NCBI GenBank assembly: GCA_003132405.1
Contig: PKXQ01000102.1
Coordinates: forward strand, 23,505 to 72,987
Direction of reading: 5' to 3'
Length of the DNA stretch: 49,483 bases
From: Acidobacteriaceae bacterium
Lineage (GTDB): Bacteria > Acidobacteriota > Terriglobia > Terriglobales > Acidobacteriaceae
Shown here: positions 15,878-25,162 of the stretch, in pieces
Position numbering within the stretch: the first letter of the stretch is position 1
Layout of the letters: each line of letters begins with the position of its first letter
Position numbers and translations under genes: made by a program
The notes under the pieces: model-generated
What the model saw: the letters and a program-made list of their open reading frames with translations, nothing else
Told to the model about the DNA's origin: nothing
The model's database searches: none

Positions 15878-17137
15878 TTATCTCGCCGGCTCGGGTTCGA
15901 GCACGCGGACCAGCCATGGAATAATTACTTCTTTGAAGATGCGGGGATCAGGCCACACGCCGACTTGCCGTCCCAAATGGCCGCCCAACGGGTTGATCCA
16001 CCCGGTCTTCGGCACGTCGCCCTTGCTCAACAGTAAGTAGATGTCGGAAATCGGAACCTGCGTATCTTTGACACCCGCGAGAATGAGCATCGGCGCCATC
16101 GGCTTGCCCAGCAGTCCTTGTTTGACCAGCGACATCTTCGGCAACTCTTCGGCCATTTCGTCGATGGTGTGCACGTTGTCGAAAATCGCCATCAGTGCCG
16201 GGACCTGATCAAACAGATATTCACGGTTACCGATCAACGAATTCATCAGAAAATCTTTTTGAAAAAAAGTGTCGACGGGAGGTGACTGCGCGCTCGCTCC
16301 CTTCAAGCGGTCGCGCTCCACAATCGCCATCTTCGTCGCCCAATATGCGCCCCAACTCACGCCGTGCATGGCCACGCGATTCTTGTCGATCTCGGGACGC
16401 GTGGCAATGTAATCAAGCACGCGAGAGAGCATGCGATCCGCATTTTCACTGACTTTGATTGGATTCTGCCCAGTCCCCGGGCCATCGACGGCGAGATACC
16501 CAACGCCGAAAGGAAGGATCGCGCTGAAGCTCTCCGCCAGATCTTCCTTGCGGCTGTCCAATCCATTCACCGCGAGCACCAGCGGCACAGGGCCGGTTGC
16601 ATTCTTCGGCAGTCGAAGATAGCCGATGATCTCTTTCCCTTCAAAAGGAATCTTCACGATCTCCATCGGCGGATCGAAGAAGCGCGCATGAGCGCGAAAG
16701 GCCTCGAGCGCCTTTTCGTACGAGCGCTGCTTGCCCGGTGAGGCCGGAATCGGCCAGCGTCCAAAAGAATAAAGCCGCCAGGCGCGGATGTAATCGGCAT
16801 TCGCTTTCGCAGGGTCAGTCTTCTCCAGCGACTTGGCCTCGTTCATGTAGCGATCGGCAACGGCCATAAACGCCGCCGCCCACTCATCTTTATCGCGCGT
16901 GTGAACCGAGTTGAGCGCTTCCCGCACGTCGCCAGCATCAAGGCCGATGAGGGGATACTGCCCAACTTCGGCGCGGTGAATTGCTTCCGTCTTAATTTCG
17001 TCGATAGTCCGCTCGGCGTGCTCCTGCGAAAAGCAGGGGGCGGCGAGCAGAAATAGCAGAGCAACAGCCATTGCTAAGCCAGCTAACGAGATCGACAACC
17101 GAGAGACTTGATGATGACGTTCTGATCGTAGAGACAC
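15878..17137 (-). CDS. secreted alpha/beta hydrolase (FrsA/DUF1100-like)
   Basis: The 419-residue product carries a signal peptide (hydrophobic stretch near residues 15-35, ending CFSQ), so it should act outside the cytoplasm. After a helical N-terminal region of about 130 residues comes an alpha/beta hydrolase fold with the nucleophile elbow [10 protein letters not shown], an acid in AGVKDTQVP and a late His in NPLGGHLGR. The layout resembles FrsA/DUF1100 and pseudooxynicotine-hydrolase-like esterases, some of which cleave C-C bonds; the substrate is unknown. A GTG start is favoured, with AAGGA upstream. It lies between the TonB receptor and DctA, suggesting that it releases a carboxylate from an imported compound. 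Confidence 0.82.
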   Translation of the reverse strand: MSLRSERHHQVSRLSISLAGLAMAVALLFLLAAPCFSQEHAERTIDEIKTEAIHRAEVGQYPLIGLDAGDVREALNSVHTRDKDEWAAAFMAVADRYMNEAKSLEKTDPAKANADYIRAWRLYSFGRWPIPASPGKQRSYEKALEAFRAHARFFDPPMEIVKIPFEGKEIIGYLRLPKNATGPVPLVLAVNGLDSRKEDLAESFSAILPFGVGYLAVDGPGTGQNPIKVSENADRMLSRVLDYIATRPEIDKNRVAMHGVSWGAYWATKMAIVERDRLKGASAQSPPVDTFFQKDFLMNSLIGNREYLFDQVPALMAIFDNVHTIDEMAEELPKMSLVKQGLLGKPMAPMLILAGVKDTQVPISDIYLLLSKGDVPKTGWINPLGGHLGRQVGVWPDPRIFKEVIIPWLVRVLEPEPAR

Positions 17138-17160
17138 GGGACCAATTCCTTTCCGAATTC

Positions 17161-17192
17161 AAAAAGACGGGGCCGGAGGAGATCCGGCCCCG
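17161..17192 (-). terminator. intrinsic terminator after the first TonB-receptor gene
   Basis: A perfect 10-bp GC stem (17168-17177 with 17183-17192) with a 5-base loop is followed on the minus strand by TCTTTTT. It lies 21 bp past the receptor stop and 24 bp before the next start. No separate promoter is visible for the downstream genes, so it probably attenuates rather than fully ends the transcript. Confidence 0.75.
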
Positions 17193-17213
17193 GTTCAGGG
17201 GAGATGCGACTCG

Positions 17214-20200
17214 TCAAAAAATAAGCTTCAACCCTAGTTGAACGGCGCGGCTTCCGCCGGAGCCGATCACAGGGTTGGCAGCGGCTACGTCAGGCGTGGC
17301 ACAGGCACATCCAAATGGCTGAACGGAAGGGTCGTTGAGACCGAAACCGTTCTGTCCGCCGTAAGGATTGGCCAGATTGGGATGGTTGAAAATGTTGAAG
17401 AACTCTGCCCGGAATTGCGCATGCAGACGTTCTGTAAAGTGCCAATTCTTAGCTACAGAAAAATCCACGTCTTTGAAACCGAGGTCGGGGAATATATTTC
17501 GACTCATGTTTCCAAATTGTCCAAGTGCCGGTGGGATCATGACGTTGTTGCCTTCCGCGTAACAACCGAACAGGTTCAATGCAGTGCTGGCAGGCCCCGC
17601 GGTATTTCCCGCGTCCAGAGCCAGCGCTTGCGTGTTGCACTCCGCATTGTTGGTCGGATTTCCCTGAACGTGATTACCGGGAAAGTAAGGAATTCCAGAC
17701 GCCGACGGCTTGAAATCGCTTGGATTCCCGAAGAAGTTCCAGCGGATGGGGGTGTTCGCCGGAGGGCTGACGGGCAACGCACCAATACCTGCTGCGTCGG
17801 TTCCCTCGTCCATCGGCCCCCAGAATTGCGGACTTTGCAGTGTGATGATGGTGTTGAGCTCCCATCCCTCTAAGGATTGGCCGTAGCCTTTCCTGCCGGG
17901 GATAGCATAGGTCATCGAAAGCGTGAAGCGCTGCCGAACGTCGAAATCGCTGTTCCCGTATTCTGCAGCCGGATTATGAGCATTCTGCGGCAGACCCGAT
18001 CCGTAACCGAAGTCCCAGTTTGCGCTCAAGTCATCCATGGCGTGCGACCAGGTGTAGCCGGCTACCATGTTCAGGCCGTGAAAATTCCTCGAGTTGAGCG
18101 TAACTTGCAGACCATCGTAATTGGAGCGAAAAACGTTTCCCATCTGAAAAATGTTCGCCAGGTACGGGAACTTGTTAACAAAGGGCTCGGCTGCTGTCTC
18201 GGCGCCACCGTTTGAAGCGCAGTTAACGGGATCGGTGTATCCCGAGGCTACGCAGGTGGCGATTGCCGCTGCGGACCATCCAGAACCAACTGGCGGCTGA
18301 TTGATGTCGCGAATCCCCGTCAGATTCCCGCCGTGATTGCCGACATAGGCCATTTCCAGCGTGAGGTTTGGAGTAAATGAGTGCTGCACGCTGAGGCTCC
18401 AATTCCAGACGTACGGGGTTGTCAGGCCCCTGTCGACGGTCATGATCGGGCACGGGCCGAGGAAACAATTGACCGTGCCCAAGTTGCCGTAGACCGGCCC
18501 ATTGTCCCAGGGAATGGAGGGAGTGACACTAATGTTTGCGGTCGTTATCGTGCCGCCAGACGTATCTCCACTAGCGTCGATGATGGCTCCGGTGGGAACA
18601 CTGCCTAAGCCAAAAGCATTGTTAAAGGCGATGAACGACTGCCAGTTCACGGTCTCATACGTCAGACCGGCGCCGCCGCGTAGCACGGTCTGTCCCTTGC
18701 CAAATACATCCCACGCAAAACCACCGCGGGGACCGAAGTTGGTGTGATCGGGGTTGTAGACATTTGAGATACGATTGGGGCCCGTATTGACTTGCACCAG
18801 GCCCACGTTCGGGTCGAAATTGCCTAGCAGATTGTGATCTTCCTGCAACACCGTGCTGTATTCGTAGCGCAGGCCAAGATTCAACGTCAGGTTACGGGCA
18901 ATGCGCCAGTCATCTTGCGCAAACAAGGAGTAAGCCCAGTTATGCAGGTGTAGGGTTGGATTGCCCACCTCCACAGACGCGATGGTGGGTGCACCGGCAA
19001 AGAAATCCTCCAGCTTCGTAGATGTCACACCGGGGAACACTGTGCTGGAATAAACGCCCGGCGTGAACTTGATGCTGCCCCTGGCATTGCCATACGAGGC
19101 ATTGGTCACAACGTTATGGTGCAATTCGAAGCCGAACTTCACTGCGTGCTTGCCAGCGTTGTAGGAAACGTGATCGATAAACTGCGTGATCGAATCAGGT
19201 CCTTGAAATTTCGGCCACTTGAACCCTCCTAGTCCAGTAAAGGTAGGGCCAAAACTGATGCGTGGCAGGCCGCCTGTTTCCGGACCGGAAACTCCGGTGT
19301 CAAGCCCGTAGCTGCTCGCGGGTGTGTTGAGATCACCCGGCAAGGTGGGCTGATAAAGTCGGTTGTAGCCAAAGCGCGCTTCGTTGACCCAACGCGGATT
19401 GGGCGTCCACGCCCAACTTCCGCCGACCACCTGCGCCCGCGTGTGAATATCGGATCGCCATTTCGATTGCAACTCAGGAAAGTCTTCTACCGTTCCCGTA
19501 TTGTTACCGAAGAAGTACATCCCGCTGACGCGGTTATTCGCGGTGAGGTTGGCGTCGACCTTGCCGATCGCATTGTAAATCGTGACGTCGTTCGGGAATC
19601 CATTCGTGATCGAAGTGCTTTGAGTGTTATTGGTGGGGAACCCGGTTCCATTGCATGTGCCAGAGAGTGAGCAGCCCGAAATGTTCAGACTGGCTGGGCT
19701 GATCGGGATTCCTGCCGCCTGCAGATCCGCGATCGCATCAGGGATACTGTTAGCGCAGTCGCCCGAGGCCAGTGCCAGGCAGTTGCCGGCGTTGGTCGAG
19801 GAAGGGACCATAAATGGGCTGGCTACACCGCCGTAGTCGTTCCCCACGTTATACATCTGCCCTTCGTAGGCTCCGAAGAAAAAAACCTTGTCTTTGACAA
19901 TCGGGCCGCCAGCGCTGCCGCCATATTGCTCCAGCGTTCTCGGAAGCTTGGTATTCGGTACCGTATTGAAAAAGTTCCGCGCGTCCATCACCCCGTCGCG
20001 CCCAAACGCGAACGCGGTGCCATGAATCTGATTGGTGCCGGACTTGAGGCCGACGTTGACGACCGCACCGGGCTTCCAGCCAAATTCCGCTGGCGCGAGT
20101 TCTTCGATATTGAATTCCTGGATCGAATCGATCGGCAGAATGGTCGCCGAATCGCCTGCGATGCCGGCTCCATTGATGATGGCTTGGCCCGAGTAGGGCT

Positions 20201-20792
20201 CGCTGTTGAACAGTCCTTCAACGAAATAAGCATTGTCTTCCGCGCGCAGGCCATTCGTGCTGGTGGTCGAGAATCCTCCGCCGGGATAGCGAATCACGCC
20301 GGGACGAAGTTGGAGCAGGTTCTCGTAGTTGCGCCCATTCAATGGAAGATCGTTGATCTCCGCATTGCTCAAGGTGCCGCCCAAGGTGGCCGAGGTACTA
20401 TTAACGAGCGCAACCTCGTCGGTAACCACGACCGTCTCGGAAACCTGGCCAGTCGGCAGCGCGAGGTCGACCCGCACATCCTCTGCAACCTCGACCGCGA
20501 TGTTGGGGCGCTCTACGCTCTTGAATCCCTTGGCCTCGGCTCGCACTTTGTAAACGCCGGGTTGCAGTTCGGGGGCAACATAATCACCCGAAGGATCGGT
20601 GGTCACGGTGCGGGCCGTGCCGCGCTGCACATCGGTTATAGTAACGGTCGCTCCCGCCACCGAGGCGCCGGATTGATCGCTGATACTACCTAGAATGCGG
20701 CCCGACGTAGTTTGCGAAATGAGCGGAATAGTCAGGACGAAAATCAGGCAGACAATGGCAACAACCCGAATGCCATTCGACGGAGAATGCAT
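17214..20792 (-). CDS. Oar-like TonB-dependent receptor with carboxypeptidase-regulatory domain
   Basis: This 1,192-residue outer-membrane protein is of the large type abundant in Acidobacteriota. Order of parts: signal peptide (to about residue 27), a carboxypeptidase-regulatory Ig-like domain (about 30-115, with G-A-T-V-T-I-T-D and D-P-S-G-D-Y), a plug domain containing the LPLNGRNYENLL motif, then a long beta barrel ending in an aromatic residue (LGLKLIF). GGAGG upstream fixes the ATG at 20792. Such receptors import substrates through TonB, and no SusD partner is present. It heads the leftward operon that continues with an exported hydrolase and a carboxylate transporter. A 7-bp inverted repeat (20805-20822) lies directly upstream of the ribosome site and could fold in the mRNA leader. 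Confidence 0.92.
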   Translation of the reverse strand: MHSPSNGIRVVAIVCLIFVLTIPLISQTTSGRILGSISDQSGASVAGATVTITDVQRGTARTVTTDPSGDYVAPELQPGVYKVRAEAKGFKSVERPNIAVEVAEDVRVDLALPTGQVSETVVVTDEVALVNSTSATLGGTLSNAEINDLPLNGRNYENLLQLRPGVIRYPGGGFSTTSTNGLRAEDNAYFVEGLFNSEPYSGQAIINGAGIAGDSATILPIDSIQEFNIEELAPAEFGWKPGAVVNVGLKSGTNQIHGTAFAFGRDGVMDARNFFNTVPNTKLPRTLEQYGGSAGGPIVKDKVFFFGAYEGQMYNVGNDYGGVASPFMVPSSTNAGNCLALASGDCANSIPDAIADLQAAGIPISPASLNISGCSLSGTCNGTGFPTNNTQSTSITNGFPNDVTIYNAIGKVDANLTANNRVSGMYFFGNNTGTVEDFPELQSKWRSDIHTRAQVVGGSWAWTPNPRWVNEARFGYNRLYQPTLPGDLNTPASSYGLDTGVSGPETGGLPRISFGPTFTGLGGFKWPKFQGPDSITQFIDHVSYNAGKHAVKFGFELHHNVVTNASYGNARGSIKFTPGVYSSTVFPGVTSTKLEDFFAGAPTIASVEVGNPTLHLHNWAYSLFAQDDWRIARNLTLNLGLRYEYSTVLQEDHNLLGNFDPNVGLVQVNTGPNRISNVYNPDHTNFGPRGGFAWDVFGKGQTVLRGGAGLTYETVNWQSFIAFNNAFGLGSVPTGAIIDASGDTSGGTITTANISVTPSIPWDNGPVYGNLGTVNCFLGPCPIMTVDRGLTTPYVWNWSLSVQHSFTPNLTLEMAYVGNHGGNLTGIRDINQPPVGSGWSAAAIATCVASGYTDPVNCASNGGAETAAEPFVNKFPYLANIFQMGNVFRSNYDGLQVTLNSRNFHGLNMVAGYTWSHAMDDLSANWDFGYGSGLPQNAHNPAAEYGNSDFDVRQRFTLSMTYAIPGRKGYGQSLEGWELNTIITLQSPQFWGPMDEGTDAAGIGALPVSPPANTPIRWNFFGNPSDFKPSASGIPYFPGNHVQGNPTNNAECNTQALALDAGNTAGPASTALNLFGCYAEGNNVMIPPALGQFGNMSRNIFPDLGFKDVDFSVAKNWHFTERLHAQFRAEFFNIFNHPNLANPYGGQNGFGLNDPSVQPFGCACATPDVAAANPVIGSGGSRAVQLGLKLIF

Positions 20793-20897
20793 TACGACCT
20801 CCAGATCCTCATCTGTGAGGATGGACGATTTTATAGGCCCGACAATTCGCGACCGCTTTCGGGGTGATACGGAAAGTTCGCGATTTGAAGATATAGC

Positions 20898-20942
20898 CTT
20901 GACGTGGCCTACCCGTCAAGTAGTATTGTGGTCCGACCACAA
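20898..20942. promoter_or_regulatory. divergent promoter with GntR/FCD-type operator
   Basis: On the plus strand, TTGACG (20899-20904) and TAGTAT (20921-20926) are 16 bp apart, pointing at the aldehyde dehydrogenase. The inverted copy of TTGACG (20914-20919, minus) with TATATC 18 bp away points at the TonB receptor. Directly over the plus-strand -10/+1 lies the perfect palindrome TTGTGGT-CCG-ACCACAA (20926-20942). It carries the TGGT-N3-ACCA core bound by FadR-subfamily GntR repressors, and a second copy of the core precedes gntR. Confidence 0.65.
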
Positions 20943-21025
20943 ACAAGCAACTCCCCTGGCTGCTATGTTTGTGGAGTACGGCGGCTGAATCATCAATCCA
21001 GCCCCATAAAGGGGAAGAACCTGGC

Positions 21026-22390
21026 ATGGCGATAGCAACCATCAATCCCGCAACCGGAGAATTGCTCAAAACGTTCGAGCCGCTCACGGCGGCGGAGATT
21101 GAGGAGAAGTTGCAGCGCGCAGCTTCGGCATTCTCGAAACATCGGCGCACATCGTTCGCCGACCGCGCGAGCAAAATGATGCGCGCGGCCGAGATTTTGG
21201 AACAAGAAAACGACGAGTGTGCCCACTTGATGACCCTCGAGATGGGCAAGCCCTTAAAGGCCGCTGTAGCCGAGGCGCTGAAGTGCGCGACGGGCTGCCG
21301 TTATTACGCGGAAAACGCCGAGAAATTCCTCGCCGATGAAGTGATCGAAACCAGCGCGAAGAAGAGTTTCGTCCGCTACCTACCCATCGGGCCGATCCTT
21401 GCCATCATGCCGTGGAACTTTCCTTTTTGGCAGGTGTTTCGTTTCGTCGCGCCGGCGCTCATGGCAGGTAACGTAGGGCTGCTCAAGCACGCTTCGAACG
21501 TCCCGCAATGTGCGCTCAAGATTGAAGAAATTGTGCGCCGCGCTGGTTTTGCCGAGGGAGTGTTCCAGACACTGCTGATCGGCTCCGGGCCGGTCGATAG
21601 CATCTTGAACGATTCGCGAGTCGTCGCCGCAACGTTAACCGGCAGCGAGCAGGCCGGAATTCAAGTTGGAGTTTCCGCTGCGAAACGCATCAAAAAAGTG
21701 GTGCTTGAGTTGGGCGGCAGCGATCCTTTCATAGTCATGCCGAGCGCCGACCTCGACGCGGCCGTTGCCACCGCAGTCGATGCCCGCGTCCAGAACAATG
21801 GCCAATCCTGCATCGCCGCCAAGCGATTCATTGTGTCCGACAAAATTGCCGATGAGTTCGAACGCAGGTTCGTGAAACGCATGAGCGAGTTGTGCGTCGG
21901 CGACCCCTTCGACGAAAGCACTCAACTGGGGCCACTCTCGAGCGCCGATGCGGTCGCTTCCCTGGACGCCGACGTGCAAAAAACGGTGGCGGCAGGTGCG
22001 CGCGTCCTGACTGGCGGCCATCCTCTCGACCGTCCTGGAGCCTTTTACGCGCCCACCGTGCTCACCGATATCCCGAAGGCCTCGCCCGCATATAAAGAGG
22101 AATTCTTCGGCCCTGTAGCGTCAATCTTTCGCGTCAAGGACATCAATCAGGCGATCCACATCGCCAATGACATTCGCTTTGGGCTGGGCGCCAGCGCCTG
22201 GACGAACGATCCGGCTGAGACCGAGAGATTCATCAATGAACTCGACGCCGGTATGGTCTTTCTCAACAAGATGGTAGCGTCCGATCCGCGCCTGCCATTC
22301 GGTGGCGTAAAGTATTCCGGCCATGGACGCGAATTGGCCGAACACGGTATTCGGGAGTTTGTGAACATTAAGACAGTTTGGATTCAGTAA
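21026..22390 (+). CDS. aldehyde dehydrogenase, succinate-semialdehyde-dehydrogenase-like
   Basis: It oxidises an aldehyde to an acid with NAD(P)+. The 454-residue product has the typical ALDH fold: PWNFPFWQVFRF, the catalytic Glu228 in LELGGSDPF, the nucleophile Cys262 in NNGQSCIAAKRF, EEFFGPVASIF and PFGGVKYSGHGRELAEHG. The overall pattern is closest to NAD(P)-dependent succinate-semialdehyde dehydrogenases, but the true substrate is unknown. The ATG at 21026 has a purine-rich AGGGGAAG upstream; the frame continues to 20969, but the family starts at M-A-I-A-T-I-N-P-A-T-G-E. Expression should start at about 20933 from the operator-covered promoter, leaving a leader of about 90 nt. Confidence 0.92.
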   Translation: MAIATINPATGELLKTFEPLTAAEIEEKLQRAASAFSKHRRTSFADRASKMMRAAEILEQENDECAHLMTLEMGKPLKAAVAEALKCATGCRYYAENAEKFLADEVIETSAKKSFVRYLPIGPILAIMPWNFPFWQVFRFVAPALMAGNVGLLKHASNVPQCALKIEEIVRRAGFAEGVFQTLLIGSGPVDSILNDSRVVAATLTGSEQAGIQVGVSAAKRIKKVVLELGGSDPFIVMPSADLDAAVATAVDARVQNNGQSCIAAKRFIVSDKIADEFERRFVKRMSELCVGDPFDESTQLGPLSSADAVASLDADVQKTVAAGARVLTGGHPLDRPGAFYAPTVLTDIPKASPAYKEEFFGPVASIFRVKDINQAIHIANDIRFGLGASAWTNDPAETERFINELDAGMVFLNKMVASDPRLPFGGVKYSGHGRELAEHGIREFVNIKTVWIQ

Positions 22391-22412
22391 TCGTGGCACG
22401 CAAGATTGTCAT

Positions 22413-22437
22413 GGTATAGTGGTTAGACCACTATACC
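22413..22437. promoter_or_regulatory. palindromic operator of the gntR gene
   Basis: A perfect palindrome with 11-bp arms (22413-22423 and 22427-22437) around TAG has the core GTGGT-TAG-ACCAC. It overlaps a likely -10 (TATAGT, 22415-22420) and lies 36 bp before the chosen gntR start, so autoregulation is likely. The core matches the operator at 20926-20942. Confidence 0.7.
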
Positions 22438-22473
22438 GATATGGCAAATGTCCTAGCTCTTGTTGAGGTTCGA

Positions 22474-23247
22474 ATGAGCAACCAACCGGCCGCGCCTTTG
22501 GCCGCCAAGCCGATGTATCGGGCAGTGAAGACCTCGCGCCTGTACGAGCAGATCGTGCAGCAGGTGGAAGACTCGATTCTGAAAGGCCAGCTCAAGCCGG
22601 GAGATCAATTGCCGGCGGAGCGGGACCTGGCGCAGCGCTTCGGAGTCAGCCGCACGGCTGTGCGCGAGGCGGTGAAGACCCTCCGCGAAAAAGGGCTGGT
22701 CGAGGCCTACTCCGGACGCGGCACATTCGTGACCAATGGCACTTCGCAAGCCACGCGGCAATCGCTCGATCTGATGATCCGCGTCAATCAGCAGGAAGGC
22801 TCTGCGAACCTGGCAGAGCTAAGGCTAGTGCTTGAGCCTGATATTGCCGGCCTGGCTGCCAACCGAATCGAGGAACAACTGCTCACCACCATGCGCGAGG
22901 CCGTAGCCGAAATGGATTGCAATCTCCTTGACCCGGACGGATACGTGGAAGCAGATCTCGATTTCCATCTGGCGCTGGCGGAGGCGGTCGGGAATCCGCT
23001 GATTCTCTCTCTCCTTGACTCGATTGTTGGCCTGTTACGCGAACAGCGCAGCCGCATTTTCAATGTTGAGGGAGGTCCGCAGCGCGGGCAGTACCATCAC
23101 AAGCGTATTCTCGCGGCCATTGAGCAACGAGACTCAGACGCTGCGCGAGAAGCGATGCGCGCTCACCTCCAGCAGGTGCTACAGGATTCGTCGCCTTCTC
23201 CGGCAAAGAAAAGCTCCCGCAGTTCGCGCGTCAAGCCGCATTCATAA
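22474..23247 (+). CDS. GntR-family transcriptional regulator, FadR/FCD subfamily
   Basis: This 257-residue DNA-binding regulator has an N-terminal winged helix (KPGDQLPAERDLAQRFGVSRTAVREAVK read as two pieces, with the recognition helix at S-R-T-A-V-R-E-A-V) and a C-terminal all-helical FCD ligand domain. The FCD metal-binding residues fit DLDFHLALAEAVGNPL and the His pair near Y-H-H-K-R-I-L-A-A-I. FCD regulators usually sense a small carboxylic acid such as lactate, pyruvate or a sugar acid, in keeping with the neighbouring lactate-type dehydrogenase. I prefer the ATG at 22474, with GAGGTT upstream; the ATG at 22441 directly abuts the operator and has no ribosome site. It probably represses itself and the divergent catabolic operons. 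Confidence 0.9.
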   Translation: MSNQPAAPLAAKPMYRAVKTSRLYEQIVQQVEDSILKGQLKPGDQLPAERDLAQRFGVSRTAVREAVKTLREKGLVEAYSGRGTFVTNGTSQATRQSLDLMIRVNQQEGSANLAELRLVLEPDIAGLAANRIEEQLLTTMREAVAEMDCNLLDPDGYVEADLDFHLALAEAVGNPLILSLLDSIVGLLREQRSRIFNVEGGPQRGQYHHKRILAAIEQRDSDAAREAMRAHLQQVLQDSSPSPAKKSSRSSRVKPHS

Positions 23248-23265
23248 TCAAGAAGGAATCGTTCT

Positions 23266-24147
23266 ATGGCGAAACTTGGATTCATCGGCCTCGGCGTGAT
23301 GGGCGGCAACATGGTGGCCCGGCTGCTCGAAAAAGGGCACACCGTGACCGGCTACAACCGGACGCGATCGAAGGCGCAGTGGCTAATCGACAAGGGAATG
23401 AAGTTCGCCGATTCTCCCAAGGCCGTAGCGGCTGCGTCGGATGTCACATTCACGATGGTCACAAACGCCGCCGCGCTCGCGGCGGTGACGGATGGGCCCG
23501 ATGGATTGCTCGCCGGCATCGGCGCCGGTAAATTTCACATCGACATGAGCACCGTCAGCCCCGAAGTCAGCCGCGCGCTGGCGGCGAAGGTTCGCGAAAA
23601 GAATGCCGACATGGTCGACGCTCCAGTCTCGGGCAGCGTCATCACTTTGCAGCAAGGCAAGCTCTCGGTGATGGTCGGAGGCCGTACGGAGACCTTCGAG
23701 CATCTGAAACCTCTGCTTCACGACATCGGTCCGAAAGTCACGCACGTCGGCGACAACGGCGTGGCGCTGTCGATGAAGATCGCATTGAATCTGCAATTGG
23801 CAGTGCAGATGATGGCCTTTTCCGAAGGCGTGCTGCTGGCGGAAAAGAGCGGAATTTCGCGCGAGGTTGCAGTAGACGTCATGGTTCACAGCGCGATCGC
23901 GTCGCCGATGGTCGTCTATCGCGGCCCTTTTGTGTTGCAGCAACCGGAAGAAGCCTGGTTCGACGTAAACATGATGCAGAAGGACATGCTGTTGGCGATG
24001 GAACTGGGCCGCAAGCTCAACGTGCCCCTTCCGACGACCGCCGTCAGCAACGAATTTCTAACCGCCGCGCGCGGCATGGGTTGGGAGAAGCTCGACTTCG
24101 CCGTAGTCTTCGACGTCCTTGCGCGCATGTCAGGAATTCAGAAATAA
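23266..24147 (+). CDS. 3-hydroxyisobutyrate-dehydrogenase-family oxidoreductase
   Basis: The beta-hydroxyacid dehydrogenase family oxidises 3-hydroxyisobutyrate, tartronate semialdehyde or related 3-hydroxy acids with NAD(P). The 293-residue product has the Rossmann start LGFIGLGVMGGNMV, the substrate motif DAPVSGSVITLQQGKLSVMV and the catalytic Lys171 in ALSMKIALNLQ. Asn-Arg (YNRTRSK) after the second strand suggests NADP preference. The ATG at 23266 has AAGGA 9 bases upstream and lies 18 bp after gntR, so the genes are probably co-transcribed. Together with the aldehyde dehydrogenase it could turn a hydroxy acid into a semialdehyde and then an acid or acyl unit. Confidence 0.9.
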   Translation: MAKLGFIGLGVMGGNMVARLLEKGHTVTGYNRTRSKAQWLIDKGMKFADSPKAVAAASDVTFTMVTNAAALAAVTDGPDGLLAGIGAGKFHIDMSTVSPEVSRALAAKVREKNADMVDAPVSGSVITLQQGKLSVMVGGRTETFEHLKPLLHDIGPKVTHVGDNGVALSMKIALNLQLAVQMMAFSEGVLLAEKSGISREVAVDVMVHSAIASPMVVYRGPFVLQQPEEAWFDVNMMQKDMLLAMELGRKLNVPLPTTAVSNEFLTAARGMGWEKLDFAVVFDVLARMSGIQK

Positions 24148-24169
24148 AGATTCGAGAGTAAAGATCACA

Positions 24170-25162
24170 ATGACAACCGCGACCCAGCCGCGAGAAGCTT
24201 CTGAAAAAGTCGAACTGTGGCTGCGCATGTATCGGCAGATGATGGCCATCCGCCAATTTGAGGCGCAGGTCAACGAGCTTTACACACGCGCGCTCATGCC
24301 GGGCCTGGCGCATCTTTATATTGGCGAAGAGGCGATCGCTGTCGGCGTTTGCGAGGCGCTCGAGCGCACCGATTACATCACTAGCACGCATCGCGGTCAC
24401 GGGCATTGCCTGGCGAAAGGCGCTTTCCCCGATCGAATGTTTGCCGAACTGCTCGGCAAAAAGGCTGGCTACTGCAAGGGCAAAGGCGGCTCCATGCACA
24501 TTGCCGATCCGGCCACCGGCAATTTGGGAGCGAACGCCATCGTGTGCGGCAGCGCCGGCATCGCGACCGGTGCCGCATTTTCGGCCCGTTGTCTCGGCAA
24601 CAACCGCGTGTCAGTGTGTTTCTTCGGGGAAGGCGCGCTCGGCCAGGGTGTGCTCTACGAAGAAATGAATCTCGCGCAACTTTTCAAACTGCCAGTGATT
24701 TACGTGTGCGAGAACAATCTCTATACCGAATACACGCACTACTCGGAATGCACCGCCGGAGACATCGCGGCCCGCGCCACTTCCTTCGGTCTTGAAGCTG
24801 CCACCGTGGACGGCCAGGATGTGCTCTCCGTCTATAACACCGCGAAGCGACTGGTCGATCGTGCACGGCGCGCCGATGGTCCCGCATTCTTGCTCTGCAA
24901 CACGTATCGCTATCACGGCCATCACGTAGGCGATATCAATCGCGAATATTACCGCTCCAAGCAGGAAGAACACCTCTGGAAAACGGAGAGGGATCCGATC
25001 GTAAATTTCGGGAAGTGGCTGGTCGAGCAGAATCTTGCCGATGCTGCGGCGCTTGCTCGCGTTGAGACCGAGCTTGAAGCCGAGATGAAAAAGGCGGTCG
25101 AATTCGCCATCGCCGCGCCGTATCCCTCTGCGGACGAAGTGGACGAGGACGTCTATGCCTGA
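24170..25162 (+). CDS. 2-oxoacid (pyruvate/acetoin-type) dehydrogenase E1 alpha subunit
   Basis: E1 alpha with E1 beta performs the ThDP-dependent decarboxylation of a 2-oxo acid and acylates the lipoyl group of E2. The 330-residue product shows STHRGHGHCLAKG, GKGGSMHIAD and the ThDP-binding motif starting F-F-G-E-G-A-L-G-Q-G and ending E-N-N. It also has the phosphorylation-loop-like YRYHGHHVGD. It resembles pyruvate and acetoin dehydrogenases more than the branched-chain type, but substrate specificity is not certain. The ATG at 24170 follows the previous stop by 22 bp with only a weak ribosome site (GAGAG). Its stop overlaps the E1 beta start by 8 bp, so the subunits are coupled. Confidence 0.92.
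   Translation: MTTATQPREASEKVELWLRMYRQMMAIRQFEAQVNELYTRALMPGLAHLYIGEEAIAVGVCEALERTDYITSTHRGHGHCLAKGAFPDRMFAELLGKKAGYCKGKGGSMHIADPATGNLGANAIVCGSAGIATGAAFSARCLGNNRVSVCFFGEGALGQGVLYEEMNLAQLFKLPVIYVCENNLYTEYTHYSECTAGDIAARATSFGLEAATVDGQDVLSVYNTAKRLVDRARRADGPAFLLCNTYRYHGHHVGDINREYYRSKQEEHLWKTERDPIVNFGKWLVEQNLADAAALARVETELEAEMKKAVEFAIAAPYPSADEVDEDVYA

Noticed and set aside
14772..16040. Long open frame (422 codons) antisense to the DctA and hydrolase genes
   Set aside because: It is the complement of two well-supported coding genes, has highly charged low-information sequence, no ribosome site and no recognisable domain.
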